Assembly: GCA_016718875.1 (NCBI GenBank)
Contig: JADKBL010000015.1
Coordinates: 25,534-89,533, forward strand
Source: Bacteroidota bacterium
Lineage (GTDB): Bacteria > Bacteroidota > Bacteroidia > Bacteroidales > VadinHA17
Direction: 5' to 3'
Length of the DNA: 64,000 bases
Shown here: positions 7,342-15,591 of the stretch, in pieces
Position numbering within the stretch: the first letter of the stretch is position 1
How the letters are laid out: each line of letters opens with the position of its first letter
The notes under the pieces: model-generated
What the model saw: the letters and a program-made list of their open reading frames with translations, nothing else
Told to the model about the DNA's origin: nothing
Databases searched by the model: none
Made by a program: the position numbers and the translations under genes

Positions 7342-8619
7342 ATGGGAAGATTTACCGGCATATTCGGGATAATAATAATACTTGGCCTTGCATACCTGTG
7401 GTCAAATAACCGCAAAAGGATCAATTACCGTCTTGTAATCACCGGATTGCTTCTTCAGGTTGTACTTGCTGTGTTTATTTTAAAGATCCCGCTGGGACAG
7501 GAAATATTTTTCTGGCTTGGCAAAGCAATAAATAAGCTTCTTGATTTCTCCAAGGAGGGTGGCTTATTTGTCTTTGGCGATCTTACCAGGGTAACTGAGA
7601 TACTCCCTGCAGGAATTGTAAAAAGCGGTGTATTTCTTTTTATCCTTCTTCCAACAATTATATTTGTTTGTGTCCTTGTTGCAATGGCATACCATGTAGG
7701 CCTTATGCAAAGAGTTATTGCTGTGCTTGCAAGGTTTGTACATTGGGCAATGAGGGTTAGCGGCAGTGAGGCTTTGTCAAATGTGGCCAGTGCATTTGTG
7801 GGGCAGGTTGAGGCTCAGATTATGATAAGGCCTTATCTATCAGGGATGACCCGTTCCGAGCTTCTGGCATCTATGACCGGCAGCATGGCTTGTATTGCCG
7901 GTGGTGTAATGGCTGTTTATATCTCAATGGGGGTGCCGGCATCATACCTTCTTGCAGCCAGCCTTATGGCAGCTCCAGGTGCGCTTGTAATTTCTAAAAT
8001 AGTATATCCTGAAACTGAAGAGTCTGAAACAAAAGGTGTTATCAAACTTGAAGTAAAAAAAGAGCATTCAAATATTATGGATGCCATTTCGCATGGAGCC
8101 AGCGATGGGATGAAGATTTCTCTTAATGTTATTGCGATGCTGATAGGAGTAATTGCACTGATTGCCCTTGTAGATGCACTGCTCGGATATTTTGGCCATT
8201 TCCTTTCATGGGCAGGTTTGTCATTGAATGCCATAGGCCTGGATTTGGACAACCTTAGGTTAAAGGATGTTGTGGGGTCATTATTCAGCCTCCTTGCTAT
8301 TGTAATGGGAGTACCTGTCTCAGAGTCAATGAGCGTGGGTTCACTCATGGGTACCAAAATGGTTATCAATGAGTTTGTTGCCTATTCAGATCTTTCGCCG
8401 ATGATCCAGCAGGGTGTATTAAGTGCAAAATCTGTTGTCATCGTAAGCTTTGCTTTATGTGGTTTCGCTAATTTCAGCTCAATTGCCATTCAGCTTGGAG
8501 GTATCGGCACACTGGTCCCTGGCCGAAAAGCTGACCTGGCAAGTCTCGGGTTTAAGGCAATGATCTGTGGTACAATGGCATCATATATTTCCGCATCACT
8601 TGCCGGGATATTACTATAG
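7342..8619 (+). CDS. nupC: Concentrative nucleoside transporter, NupC/CNT family
   Basis: This 425-residue inner-membrane protein has about 10-12 hydrophobic segments. CNT hallmarks are visible: FVGQVEAQIMIRPYL, followed by MTGSMACIAGGVMAVYI, then the C-terminal SESMSVGSLMGTKMVINEF and FALCGFANFSSIAIQLGG. CNT proteins import nucleosides with Na+ or H+. The start follows a plausible promoter element. The gene stands alone and is followed by the tRNA-Ser repeat region in the opposite orientation. Confidence 0.9.
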   Translation: MGRFTGIFGIIIILGLAYLWSNNRKRINYRLVITGLLLQVVLAVFILKIPLGQEIFFWLGKAINKLLDFSKEGGLFVFGDLTRVTEILPAGIVKSGVFLFILLPTIIFVCVLVAMAYHVGLMQRVIAVLARFVHWAMRVSGSEALSNVASAFVGQVEAQIMIRPYLSGMTRSELLASMTGSMACIAGGVMAVYISMGVPASYLLAASLMAAPGALVISKIVYPETEESETKGVIKLEVKKEHSNIMDAISHGASDGMKISLNVIAMLIGVIALIALVDALLGYFGHFLSWAGLSLNAIGLDLDNLRLKDVVGSLFSLLAIVMGVPVSESMSVGSLMGTKMVINEFVAYSDLSPMIQQGVLSAKSVVIVSFALCGFANFSSIAIQLGGIGTLVPGRKADLASLGFKAMICGTMASYISASLAGILL

Positions 8620-8634
8620 GATACTTGGGTTTCA

Positions 8635-8690
8635 AGTCCCTCTCCCCCTGGGGGATAGTTTTGATAGCTATAGGAATAGGGAGAGGTTTA
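8635..8690. repeat. Imperfect inverted repeat next to foldback copy 2
   Basis: CCCTCTCCC near 8638-8646 is complementary to the GGGAGAGG around 8680-8687, with a further small palindrome CCCCCTGGGGG inside. The stretch lies between the nucleoside transporter stop and the conserved block of the second tRNA-linked element. It may be the outermost part of that element or an independent terminator-like fold for the transporter gene. Confidence 0.4.
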
Positions 8691-8694
8691 ATTT

Positions 8695-8865
8695 GGGGAT
8701 TACCTGCGGTGATCCCGGAGGGAGATCCCTGCAAAGCTTAAATGAACCCCTGCGGGTTTTTTATTTGTTCTATCTGCTTCCACTCCGGAAAGCGAGCTTT
8801 CCTCGTGTCTTTGATAAAACAAATAATCCTCCGCCTAAGGGCGGAGGAGTTCATTTAAGCTTTGC
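8695..8865 (-). repeat. tRNA-Ser-linked foldback element, copy 2
   Basis: Read from the tRNA, this copies the architecture of 1092-1252. Outer arms 8849-8865 and 8731-8747 are perfect 17-base complements that abut the tRNA discriminator base. Next come a hairpin CCGCC/GGCGG (8827-8848), middle arms 8813-8824 with 8763-8774 (one mismatch), and a central hairpin GGAAAG-CTCG-CTTTCC (8787-8802 in tRNA sense). Last is the shared GGGGAT-type block (8695-8716). The CTCG loop is the same as in copy 1 while its stem bases differ but still pair. This, together with the identical 22-base block, argues for common descent with the fold preserved. Confidence 0.75.
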
Positions 8866-8953
8866 GGAGAGAGGGGGATTCGAACCCCCGTTCCGCCGGT
8901 AGGCGGAAAACGGTTTTCGAGACCGCCGCATTCGACCGCTCTGCCATCTCTCC
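8865..8953 (-). tRNA. tRNA-Ser(CGA)
   Basis: The acceptor GGAGAGA (complement of 8947-8953) pairs with TCTCTCC (complement of 8866-8872). The anticodon arm GCGGT-CTCGAAA-ACCGT gives anticodon CGA for UCG codons. The T arm is GGGGGTTCGAATCCCCC. The long variable arm TTCCGCC-TACC-GGCGGAA is a seven-pair stem typical of serine tRNA in length. It also matches the short TCCGCC/GGCGGA palindrome found three more times around these loci. CCA is not encoded. Length 89 nt. Confidence 0.93.
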
Positions 8954-8957
8954 CTTC

Positions 8958-8993
8958 GCCCTCCGAATCCGCCAGCCGGCGGAGAAGGAGGGC
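8958..8993. repeat. Nested palindromic hairpin 5' of tRNA-Ser(CGA)
   Basis: The outer stem GCCCTCC (8958-8964) pairs with GGAGGGC (8987-8993); the inner stem TCCGCC (8968-8973) pairs with GGCGGA (8978-8983), each side separated by GAA. On the plus strand it is followed by TTTT and looks like a terminator, but no plus-strand gene ends here. On the minus strand it would lie in the 5' leader of the tRNA precursor. Confidence 0.6.
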
Positions 8994-9118
8994 TTTTAAA
9001 TAAGCTTTTAAGCGCTGACAAAAATAGTAAATATTTGGTATCCGCCTTAATTTTATACCCATACTACCAGAATCATGGTTAAAAACATGAAACTTCCTGT
9101 CAAAACTGACATAAGTTT

Positions 9119-9149
9119 TTTGTTTCAAAACTTTAATAGATTTAATTTG
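9119..9149 (+). promoter_or_regulatory. Bacteroidota-type promoter for the M3 peptidase gene
   Basis: TTTG at 9119-9122, a 19-bp spacer and TTAATTTG at 9142-9149 match TTTG-N19-TAnnTTTG with one mismatch. The predicted leader is about 33 bases. Confidence 0.6.
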
Positions 9150-9187
9150 TAAAATATTACCTGATGAAATTTTCCTAAAATAAGAAT

Positions 9188-11293
9188 ATGAAGAAACTCT
9201 TTAAATCTCTGTCTGTGGTCATAATATTTAGTCTTCTGCTTGCAGGTTGCAGCAATACGACTGAGAAAGACCCTTCAAATCCATTCTTTTCTGATTACAA
9301 TACACCTTTTAATGTTCCTCCATTTGAAAAGATAATGGTCCGGCATTACATGCCTGCAATTGAGGAGGGAATTAAGGAAGGTCGGGCAGATATAGATAAA
9401 ATCGTTGCAAATAAAGAGAATCCGACTTTTGAAAATACAATTGAGGCTTATGACAGATCCGGAGAGCTTCTGTTAAATGTTATGATGGTATTTCTTGCTC
9501 AGACTTCATCCAATACAAATGATTCACTTCAGGCAATTCAGATGGAGATATCTCCGAAATATGCCGGTTTTATGGATGAAATACTGCTAAATGAAGGATT
9601 ATTTAAGAGGATTAAGTCGGTATATGACAGACAGACGGAATTCAATCTGAATCCAGAGCAAAAATTCAATCTCGAAAACCTCTACAAAAAATTTGTAAGG
9701 AGCGGGGCAAATCTTAGTAAAGGTGATCAGGATTCGCTTAAGGTGCTTAACCAGAAGCTTTCTGTTCTGACAGTAAAGTTTAATCAGAATGTGCTGGCAG
9801 AGACAAACAATTATATGCTTTTGCTTGATAAAGATGAGCTAAACGGTTTACCGGAATCTGTAGTTTCAACTGCATCAGAGGTTGCCAAAGAGGCTGGTAA
9901 AGCAGGCAAATGGGCATTTACAACACAACGTCCAAGTATTTTTCCATTCATCACTTATTCTCCTGACAGGAAGCTCAGAAGTGAGATATTCAAGGCATAT
10001 ACAAACAGAGGGAATAACGGTAATGAAAATGATAATAATAAAATACTTGCCTCGATAATAAGCCTTAGAGCTGAAAGAGCAAGACTTCTGGGATATAAAA
10101 CTCATGCGCATGTTGTTCTTGAGCCCAGAATGGCAAAAGTGCCTGAAAATGTTTTTGGTTTGCTGAATAACCTCTGGGAAAAAGCTATTCCAGTTGCAAA
10201 GAGTGAAGTTGCTGAAATGCAGAAGATTATCGACAGAGAGGGTGGTAATTTCAAGCTCGAGCCTTCCGACTGGTGGTATTATGCCGAGAAACTCAGAATG
10301 CAGGAGTATGATCTTGATGATAATCAGCTGCGGCCATATTTCAAGATTGATAATGTTCGGGACGGACTCTTTACTGTTGTGAATAAACTCTTTGGAATTA
10401 CTTTCACTCCACTCAATAACATTCCTCTTCCTCATCCTGATGCACAGCCATTTGAGGTAAAGAATGCTGATGGTTCACACCTTGGAGTACTCTATATGGA
10501 CTTTTTCCCACGGAATAGTAAACAACAGGGTGCATGGTGCGTAACCTACAGGAATCATCATATTGATGAGGGTAATATTATATCTCCGGTTGTGACAACA
10601 GTTTTCAACTTTACTCCTCCAACGGACGGACAGCCTTCCCTTATAAGCCTCGAGGAGGTTTTGACTATGTATCATGAGATTGGACACGCATTGGATGCAC
10701 TTTTTAATAAGAGTGCCTATAACAATACCTATGTTGCATGGGACTTTGTGGAACTGCCATCCCAGCTAATGGAACACTGGGCTCTGGAACCGCTGGTACT
10801 GAATATGTATGCAAAGCATTACCTGACAAATGAACCTATACCTGCAAATCTTGTCCAGAAAATCAAAAACAGCGGGTACTTCAATCAGGGATTCGATAAT
10901 GTTGAAGTGCTTTCGGCATCTCTTCTCGATATGTCTTTACATTCACTTGAAGCACCAGTAAATATTAATATCCAGAAATTTGAAAAAGAATATTTTGATA
11001 AAATCGGACTTATTCCACAGATAGTTTCAAGATACAGGAGTACATTTTTTAGTCATATTGCAGGTGAATATGATGCCGGATATTACAGTTATACCTGGGC
11101 AGCGGTACTCGATAATGATGCATTTGAAGCTTTCAGGGAAAAAGGTATTTTTGACCAGGGAACTGCTGAGTTGTACAGGAAAAGTGTCCTTGAGAGAAAC
11201 GGTACTCTTGATGCTATGCAGATGTTTGTTGATTTCCGGGGTCGGGAACCTGTAATTGAACCGCTGCTGAAGAATCGCGGACTCATGAAGTAG
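9188..11293 (+). CDS. dcp: M3 family metallopeptidase, peptidyl-dipeptidase Dcp-like lipoprotein
   Basis: The 701 residues begin with a lipoprotein signal (lipobox LLAGC, Cys21), so the enzyme is probably envelope-anchored, as Bacteroidota Dcp proteins often are. The long helical M3 fold follows, with the zinc motif HEIGH (His496, Glu497, His500) and the downstream third ligand in the MEHWALEP region. The substrate-binding segment GEYDAGYYSYTWAAVLD lies near 625. Length equals the E. coli Dcp/OpdA family. It releases dipeptides or short fragments from oligopeptides. It has its own promoter and stands about 65 bases from the next gene. Confidence 0.9.
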   Translation: MKKLFKSLSVVIIFSLLLAGCSNTTEKDPSNPFFSDYNTPFNVPPFEKIMVRHYMPAIEEGIKEGRADIDKIVANKENPTFENTIEAYDRSGELLLNVMMVFLAQTSSNTNDSLQAIQMEISPKYAGFMDEILLNEGLFKRIKSVYDRQTEFNLNPEQKFNLENLYKKFVRSGANLSKGDQDSLKVLNQKLSVLTVKFNQNVLAETNNYMLLLDKDELNGLPESVVSTASEVAKEAGKAGKWAFTTQRPSIFPFITYSPDRKLRSEIFKAYTNRGNNGNENDNNKILASIISLRAERARLLGYKTHAHVVLEPRMAKVPENVFGLLNNLWEKAIPVAKSEVAEMQKIIDREGGNFKLEPSDWWYYAEKLRMQEYDLDDNQLRPYFKIDNVRDGLFTVVNKLFGITFTPLNNIPLPHPDAQPFEVKNADGSHLGVLYMDFFPRNSKQQGAWCVTYRNHHIDEGNIISPVVTTVFNFTPPTDGQPSLISLEEVLTMYHEIGHALDALFNKSAYNNTYVAWDFVELPSQLMEHWALEPLVLNMYAKHYLTNEPIPANLVQKIKNSGYFNQGFDNVEVLSASLLDMSLHSLEAPVNINIQKFEKEYFDKIGLIPQIVSRYRSTFFSHIAGEYDAGYYSYTWAAVLDNDAFEAFREKGIFDQGTAELYRKSVLERNGTLDAMQMFVDFRGREPVIEPLLKNRGLMK

Positions 11294-11357
11294 TTCTTGT
11301 CTGTTTCTGAGATTTTACAGATTTATTTCCCTGTAAATTTTTTACTTTCCTGAAGAC

Positions 11358-12386
11358 ATGGATGTGAAGAATTTGGGTGGCTTAACTGCCAGTGAAATAT
11401 TTGAACTTATAGAACCATTTAAGTTCACATATTCTCATGCCCTTTCTATTGCCAATAGTCTGTATAAAAAGAAATTAAAGGCTATAAGCGATTTCCCAAA
11501 ATTGCCCCTCAAGCTAAAAGATTTGCTTTTAACAAATGGCAGGCCTGGCTATTTCCCTTTTTTGGAATCGGTGATATCTGAAGATAAGTCAGTTAAATAC
11601 CTCTTCAGGACATCTGATGGGAGACAATATGAAACTGTTTATTTGCCAGATGGCAAGAGACATACTGTGTGTGTTTCAACACAGTCGGGTTGCAGAATGG
11701 GATGTCCATTCTGTGTTTCAGGAAGTTATGGTTTTCATGGTAATCTGACAACCGGAGAGATTATTAACCAGGTTGTCAGTATTCCTTACGCAAATAATAT
11801 AACACATGTGGTTTTCATGGGTATGGGAGAACCTCTTGATAATCCTGAAAATGTTCTTAAAGCGTGTGAGATATTAACTGCAGAATGGGGCTTTGCTCTT
11901 AGTCCCAGAAATGTTACAATATCAACCGTTGGATTACTTCCTGCTGTAAAGTTGTTCCTCAGCAAAACGGATTGTAACCTTACACTGAGTCTTCATTCTC
12001 CTTTTGCTTTAGAACGGAAACAGATGGTGCCTGCGGAGAATAAATATCCATCAGCAGATATAATCAGAATCCTCAGGGAGGCAAAGCTTAAAAAGGGAAG
12101 GAGACTTACTGTCGCCTATATTATGATAAGTGGCCTGAATGATACTGAACGGCACCTGGAAGAACTTATTTATATGCTTAAAGGTTCTTCAATAAGAGTA
12201 AACCTCCTTCCTTATCATGCTGTTAATGATGATAATAAAATATCTTCATCACCTGAAAAGATGCAATATTTTAAGCATAACCTGATAATATCAGGAATAT
12301 CTGCTTCCGTACGTAAATCGAGAGGTGCTGATATATCTGCTGCCTGTGGATTGCTGGCTGCAGGTTTGAAAATAAATTCTAAATAG
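11358..12386 (+). CDS. rlmN: Radical SAM rRNA adenine C2-methyltransferase, RlmN/Cfr family (divergent)
   Basis: The 342-residue protein has the RlmN/Cfr mechanism residues: Cys105, the cluster ligands Cys112, Cys116 and Cys119 (GCRMGCPFC), VVFMGMGEPLDNPENV for SAM binding, and Cys330 in SAACG, the methyl-carrying cysteine. RlmN methylates C2 of A2503 in 23S rRNA and A37 of some tRNAs. Some motifs differ from typical RlmN: CVSGSYGF where CATG is usual, and SLHSPF plus YIMISGLND, which recall Cfr. The C-terminal SRGADISAACG is RlmN-like. It is therefore best called an RlmN-family member of a divergent subgroup. Antibiotic resistance is not implied. Confidence 0.8.
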   Translation: MDVKNLGGLTASEIFELIEPFKFTYSHALSIANSLYKKKLKAISDFPKLPLKLKDLLLTNGRPGYFPFLESVISEDKSVKYLFRTSDGRQYETVYLPDGKRHTVCVSTQSGCRMGCPFCVSGSYGFHGNLTTGEIINQVVSIPYANNITHVVFMGMGEPLDNPENVLKACEILTAEWGFALSPRNVTISTVGLLPAVKLFLSKTDCNLTLSLHSPFALERKQMVPAENKYPSADIIRILREAKLKKGRRLTVAYIMISGLNDTERHLEELIYMLKGSSIRVNLLPYHAVNDDNKISSSPEKMQYFKHNLIISGISASVRKSRGADISAACGLLAAGLKINSK

Positions 12387-12424
12387 CTTTACCTTTCGGA
12401 TTCAGCATCTGGAACATATATTCA

Positions 12425-12913
12425 TCAAGGTAACCATCTGAAGTTTTTATCCAATCCTTTTTTCACTCCTGCCTGCATAAAGCCTATCTTTTTGAATAGG
12501 TCAAGGCTTTCATGGTTGTTAGCCAGAATATTACAATAGAGCTGATGGAGCTGAAGAGTTTTAAAACAATAATCTGTCAGACATGTAAGTGCCATTGTAG
12601 CATAGCCCTTTCTTCTGTATTCGTCATTTGCAATAAGAATTCCAAGGCCGGCTCTCATATGAAAAGGATCAAAATCGAAAATGTCGATAGTACCGATTGA
12701 AACTTTATCATCGATATGATCTATCATAAGACGAAGCTGCCCTGCCTCATATATGCTCTTATGAGAGTTTTCTACGTATCTTTTGAGAGTATATTTTGAG
12801 AATGGGCTGACAGTGTTGCTTACAACCCAATAGGAAAGGTTATTCTCCCAGTTATAAAGTAATTCTAGATCTTCGGGTTCAAGAGCCCTGAGACGGATAT
12901 CTCTATATTTCAT
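12425..12913 (-). CDS. GNAT N-acetyltransferase, RimJ/RimL/SpeG type
   Basis: The 162-residue single-domain GNAT protein starts IRLRALEPEDLELLYNWEN, common to RimL/SpeG-like enzymes. The acetyl-CoA loop is near residues 95-105 (NDEYRRKGYATMAL), followed by NNHESLDLFKKIGF, the helix-strand pair that closes the fold. The substrate could be a ribosomal-protein N-terminus, a polyamine or an antibiotic; the sequence alone does not decide. It is transcribed with or just after the PorE-like gene (22 bases upstream). Confidence 0.85.
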   Translation of the reverse strand: MKYRDIRLRALEPEDLELLYNWENNLSYWVVSNTVSPFSKYTLKRYVENSHKSIYEAGQLRLMIDHIDDKVSIGTIDIFDFDPFHMRAGLGILIANDEYRRKGYATMALTCLTDYCFKTLQLHQLYCNILANNHESLDLFKKIGFMQAGVKKGLDKNFRWLP

Positions 12914-12935
12914 GGCAGTGACAAATTGTTAGTTG

Positions 12936-15566
12936 TTATTTTGGGATTGAATTCAGGTCTCTGATAAATGCATCTTTAAACCCTGCTTCTCTCAGGGCAG
13001 CAACATCCGGTTTAGCTTTGGATACCGAATTGTATTCACCTGTAACATACCTGTAGTAATTGTCAGATGAGAATATTTCCCTTATGTCCTCAACATTCTT
13101 AAAAGTGTCCAGAGCTATTGGTTTTCTGGCAGCGGCAATCTGAATTGTATACTTCTTTCCTTCCGGTTTTTTTATTGTGACTATCTCTTCATCTCCTGAT
13201 ACCTGTAGAGGCTTACTAAGATCATACTGGGTAACGATATATGCATCCTTAAACCCTTTTTCACTTGCATAAGAAGAATACCTTACAGCATCAAGTTTAT
13301 TCATGAATTCACCAATAACATAGGCAGTCCCGGATTCCATTTTAACCGGATTTATAAACAGGGAAGCAGGCATTTCAAGTGTACTGAAAATATTAGGTTT
13401 AAGTTCTTTTTCAGATTTAAGCAGGATAACACTGTATTTATATGATGAAGGGTGTCGTAAATGTCTCGGAGTATATGTCTCCTGCCTGATAGTAATCCCG
13501 GTCTTTGGGTCAATTATTCCAAATGTTGCTCTGCGATTATATTTTCTTCCCTCCGGATTATCTGTACCATCATCATTAGTATTAAGGGCAGCAAAATCTG
13601 TACTTCCGAACACTTTTCTGATAAGCCTTTCAGATTTAATTCCCGATTTGGTAAGGTAGGCAATAACAATATCCGCCCGTTTCTCGGCAAGCCTGATATT
13701 ATGTTCCGGTGTCCCTTTTGAGTCAGTATAACCTGCTATTTCTATTTTTAGATCAGGATATTCAACCATTATTGTCCTGAGCATGTCCAGAGAGGCAATT
13801 GCTTTATTATCAAGATTATAGCTGTCGAAATCGAAAAATATATTCTTGATCATAAGGAAGTTTTGATTCACTACCTTCTCAGGAACAAGAGCCGAAGTGA
13901 GATGAATGGTGCTTCCTCCGTTATCAGATGGCAGGTTCAGTACAATTGTATCTGTCTTATAACCGACTTGTCTTACATAAACTATATACTCTCCGGGGTT
14001 GATACTGAAGCTATACATTCCCGTATCTGTCAGATGTCGGGTTTTTTCTGTTACCTCTGCCCTTGGTTTGATATTTATTGTATCGGTTTTAGTCCCTATC
14101 TGACTGATAAGGATTTTAAATTCACCGGGTTTAATTTCAAGCTTGTAAGCTGAAGGATCCTGCACAGCAATGTTTTTCAGGGGAACACCGGTTCGTGCAT
14201 CGGTGAGCAGTATGTTAGCCTTCCCCGGATCAATGGCAAGGCCATCCTGAGTGGTTACAATTCCTTCTGCTGCAATCTTATTATCGACCGGTTTAGCTGT
14301 CTTAATGGAATAGATATTTCTGTATCCTGCCTTTTCATTATAAAAACTTGCTATATAGCTTGTATCACTGTTATTTATAATTATATAAGAATCATCTGTA
14401 GTTTTATTAACCGGATATGGAAGTCCTGTAGGACGGCTCCAGCTACCTCTTTTAAAAGAAGATCTGAAAACATCATAACCTCCTATGCTGGTATGACCGG
14501 AGGAGCTGAAAAACAGGGTACTATTATCAGGATTGAAGAAAGGTGTATTTTCATTGTACGGGGTGTTTATCTCACTGCCGCAATTGACAGGTTTCCTCCA
14601 AGATCCATCTTTATCTTTTTCAGTCTTCCATATGTCAAGTTCACCTTTGCCACCAGGTTGATTACTTGCATAATACAGAGTATTGCCATCAGGAGTAATA
14701 AATCCGTGAGCTTCCCAGTATATCGTGTTAATTGTTTTACCAAGGCTTTTGATTTTAGACCATGTTGAGTCTTTTCTCTGGCTGTAATAAAGGTTTCCAT
14801 CATCCCCGTCATCCATGTATATCAGGAGAAATCTGCCATCCCCTGTAATTGAATTGGAATAGTATCTGTCAAGTCCGCCAAGCTGATTTGTTATTTCAAC
14901 CGGAAGTTTCCATTTATCACTTTTATATGAGCAAAAGATCCTGGTTTTCCCGTTTTGTTTTTGTGTGAATACAAATACGGAGTCGTTTTTGGATAAGACA
15001 GGGTTTAAAGCGCCCGGATATTCCTTTAACCATGGAAAAAGCAGTGTGGATTCAGTATTTAATGGTTTTTTTTCAGCTTCAATTGCATATTTGCAATTCC
15101 TGATTTGATCATTGATGTACTCAGCACTGAAAATATCTAATCCTGAAAGTCTTCTCTTTGCCTCAGTAAATAATACGATAGCTTTTTCCAGGCTGTCGTT
15201 CTGCTGACATGCTATCGCAATATACAGATATGTATCAAGCGGGGCTTTATCACCGTATTCTGTATACTCATTATCAGTTCTGACTACATTTGAAACAGCT
15301 TTTCTGAGGTATTTAAGAGCCTCTGCTCTTTTCCCGTCGACGTTGAGGTAGGCAGTTCCAAGCTTGGCAGAAATATTTGCATTCTCAGGAAAAGCGTCAG
15401 CAATTGGTTTGTAATGATCAGCTGCCTTTTCATAATCCTGTTCATAATAGAAATATGTATCCGCTTCCTGGACTGCTTTTATGAATTGTTTCTTTGTGAG
15501 TGTTTGTGCAGAAATAAGGAGATGGTTCAAGATAATTAAAGAAACCAGCAAGACCTTCCTGTTCAC
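12936..15566 (-). CDS. porE: PorE-like TPR/beta-propeller/OmpA-family protein with SPOR-like C-terminus
   Basis: The 876 residues comprise a signal peptide (1-20), a TPR region (about 28-160) and PD40/WD40-like propeller blades (about 175-425) with recurring GGYDVF- and NTPYNENTPFF-type motifs. A carboxypeptidase-regulatory-like domain (about 430-555) and an OmpA peptidoglycan-binding domain (about 575-685; TDSKGTPEHNIRLAEKRAD) follow. The C-terminal ~190 residues contain two SPOR-like repeats. This TPR-propeller-CRD-OmpA order is that of PorE (PG1058), which links the type IX secretion core to peptidoglycan. The start codon is GTG at 15566, where no ATG is available upstream in frame. It is the last and most complete of four adjacent paralogues. 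Confidence 0.82.
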   Translation of the reverse strand: MNRKVLLVSLIILNHLLISAQTLTKKQFIKAVQEADTYFYYEQDYEKAADHYKPIADAFPENANISAKLGTAYLNVDGKRAEALKYLRKAVSNVVRTDNEYTEYGDKAPLDTYLYIAIACQQNDSLEKAIVLFTEAKRRLSGLDIFSAEYINDQIRNCKYAIEAEKKPLNTESTLLFPWLKEYPGALNPVLSKNDSVFVFTQKQNGKTRIFCSYKSDKWKLPVEITNQLGGLDRYYSNSITGDGRFLLIYMDDGDDGNLYYSQRKDSTWSKIKSLGKTINTIYWEAHGFITPDGNTLYYASNQPGGKGELDIWKTEKDKDGSWRKPVNCGSEINTPYNENTPFFNPDNSTLFFSSSGHTSIGGYDVFRSSFKRGSWSRPTGLPYPVNKTTDDSYIIINNSDTSYIASFYNEKAGYRNIYSIKTAKPVDNKIAAEGIVTTQDGLAIDPGKANILLTDARTGVPLKNIAVQDPSAYKLEIKPGEFKILISQIGTKTDTINIKPRAEVTEKTRHLTDTGMYSFSINPGEYIVYVRQVGYKTDTIVLNLPSDNGGSTIHLTSALVPEKVVNQNFLMIKNIFFDFDSYNLDNKAIASLDMLRTIMVEYPDLKIEIAGYTDSKGTPEHNIRLAEKRADIVIAYLTKSGIKSERLIRKVFGSTDFAALNTNDDGTDNPEGRKYNRRATFGIIDPKTGITIRQETYTPRHLRHPSSYKYSVILLKSEKELKPNIFSTLEMPASLFINPVKMESGTAYVIGEFMNKLDAVRYSSYASEKGFKDAYIVTQYDLSKPLQVSGDEEIVTIKKPEGKKYTIQIAAARKPIALDTFKNVEDIREIFSSDNYYRYVTGEYNSVSKAKPDVAALREAGFKDAFIRDLNSIPK

Positions 15567-15591
15567 GATGGGTAATTATTTATTATTCCGT

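Noticed and set aside
8567..9128. ORFs 8567-8902 (+) and 8835-9128 (-) over the second tRNA-Ser
   Set aside because: Both cover the nucleoside transporter end, foldback repeat and tRNA in non-coding frames; no start signal or domain.
9875..10435. 186-residue minus-strand ORF inside the M3 peptidase gene
   Set aside because: Opposite strand of a clear metallopeptidase gene; no domain or signal.
11358..12386. Cfr antibiotic-resistance methylase
   Set aside because: C-terminal motifs are RlmN-like and there is no mobile context; only a divergent RlmN-family call is justified.
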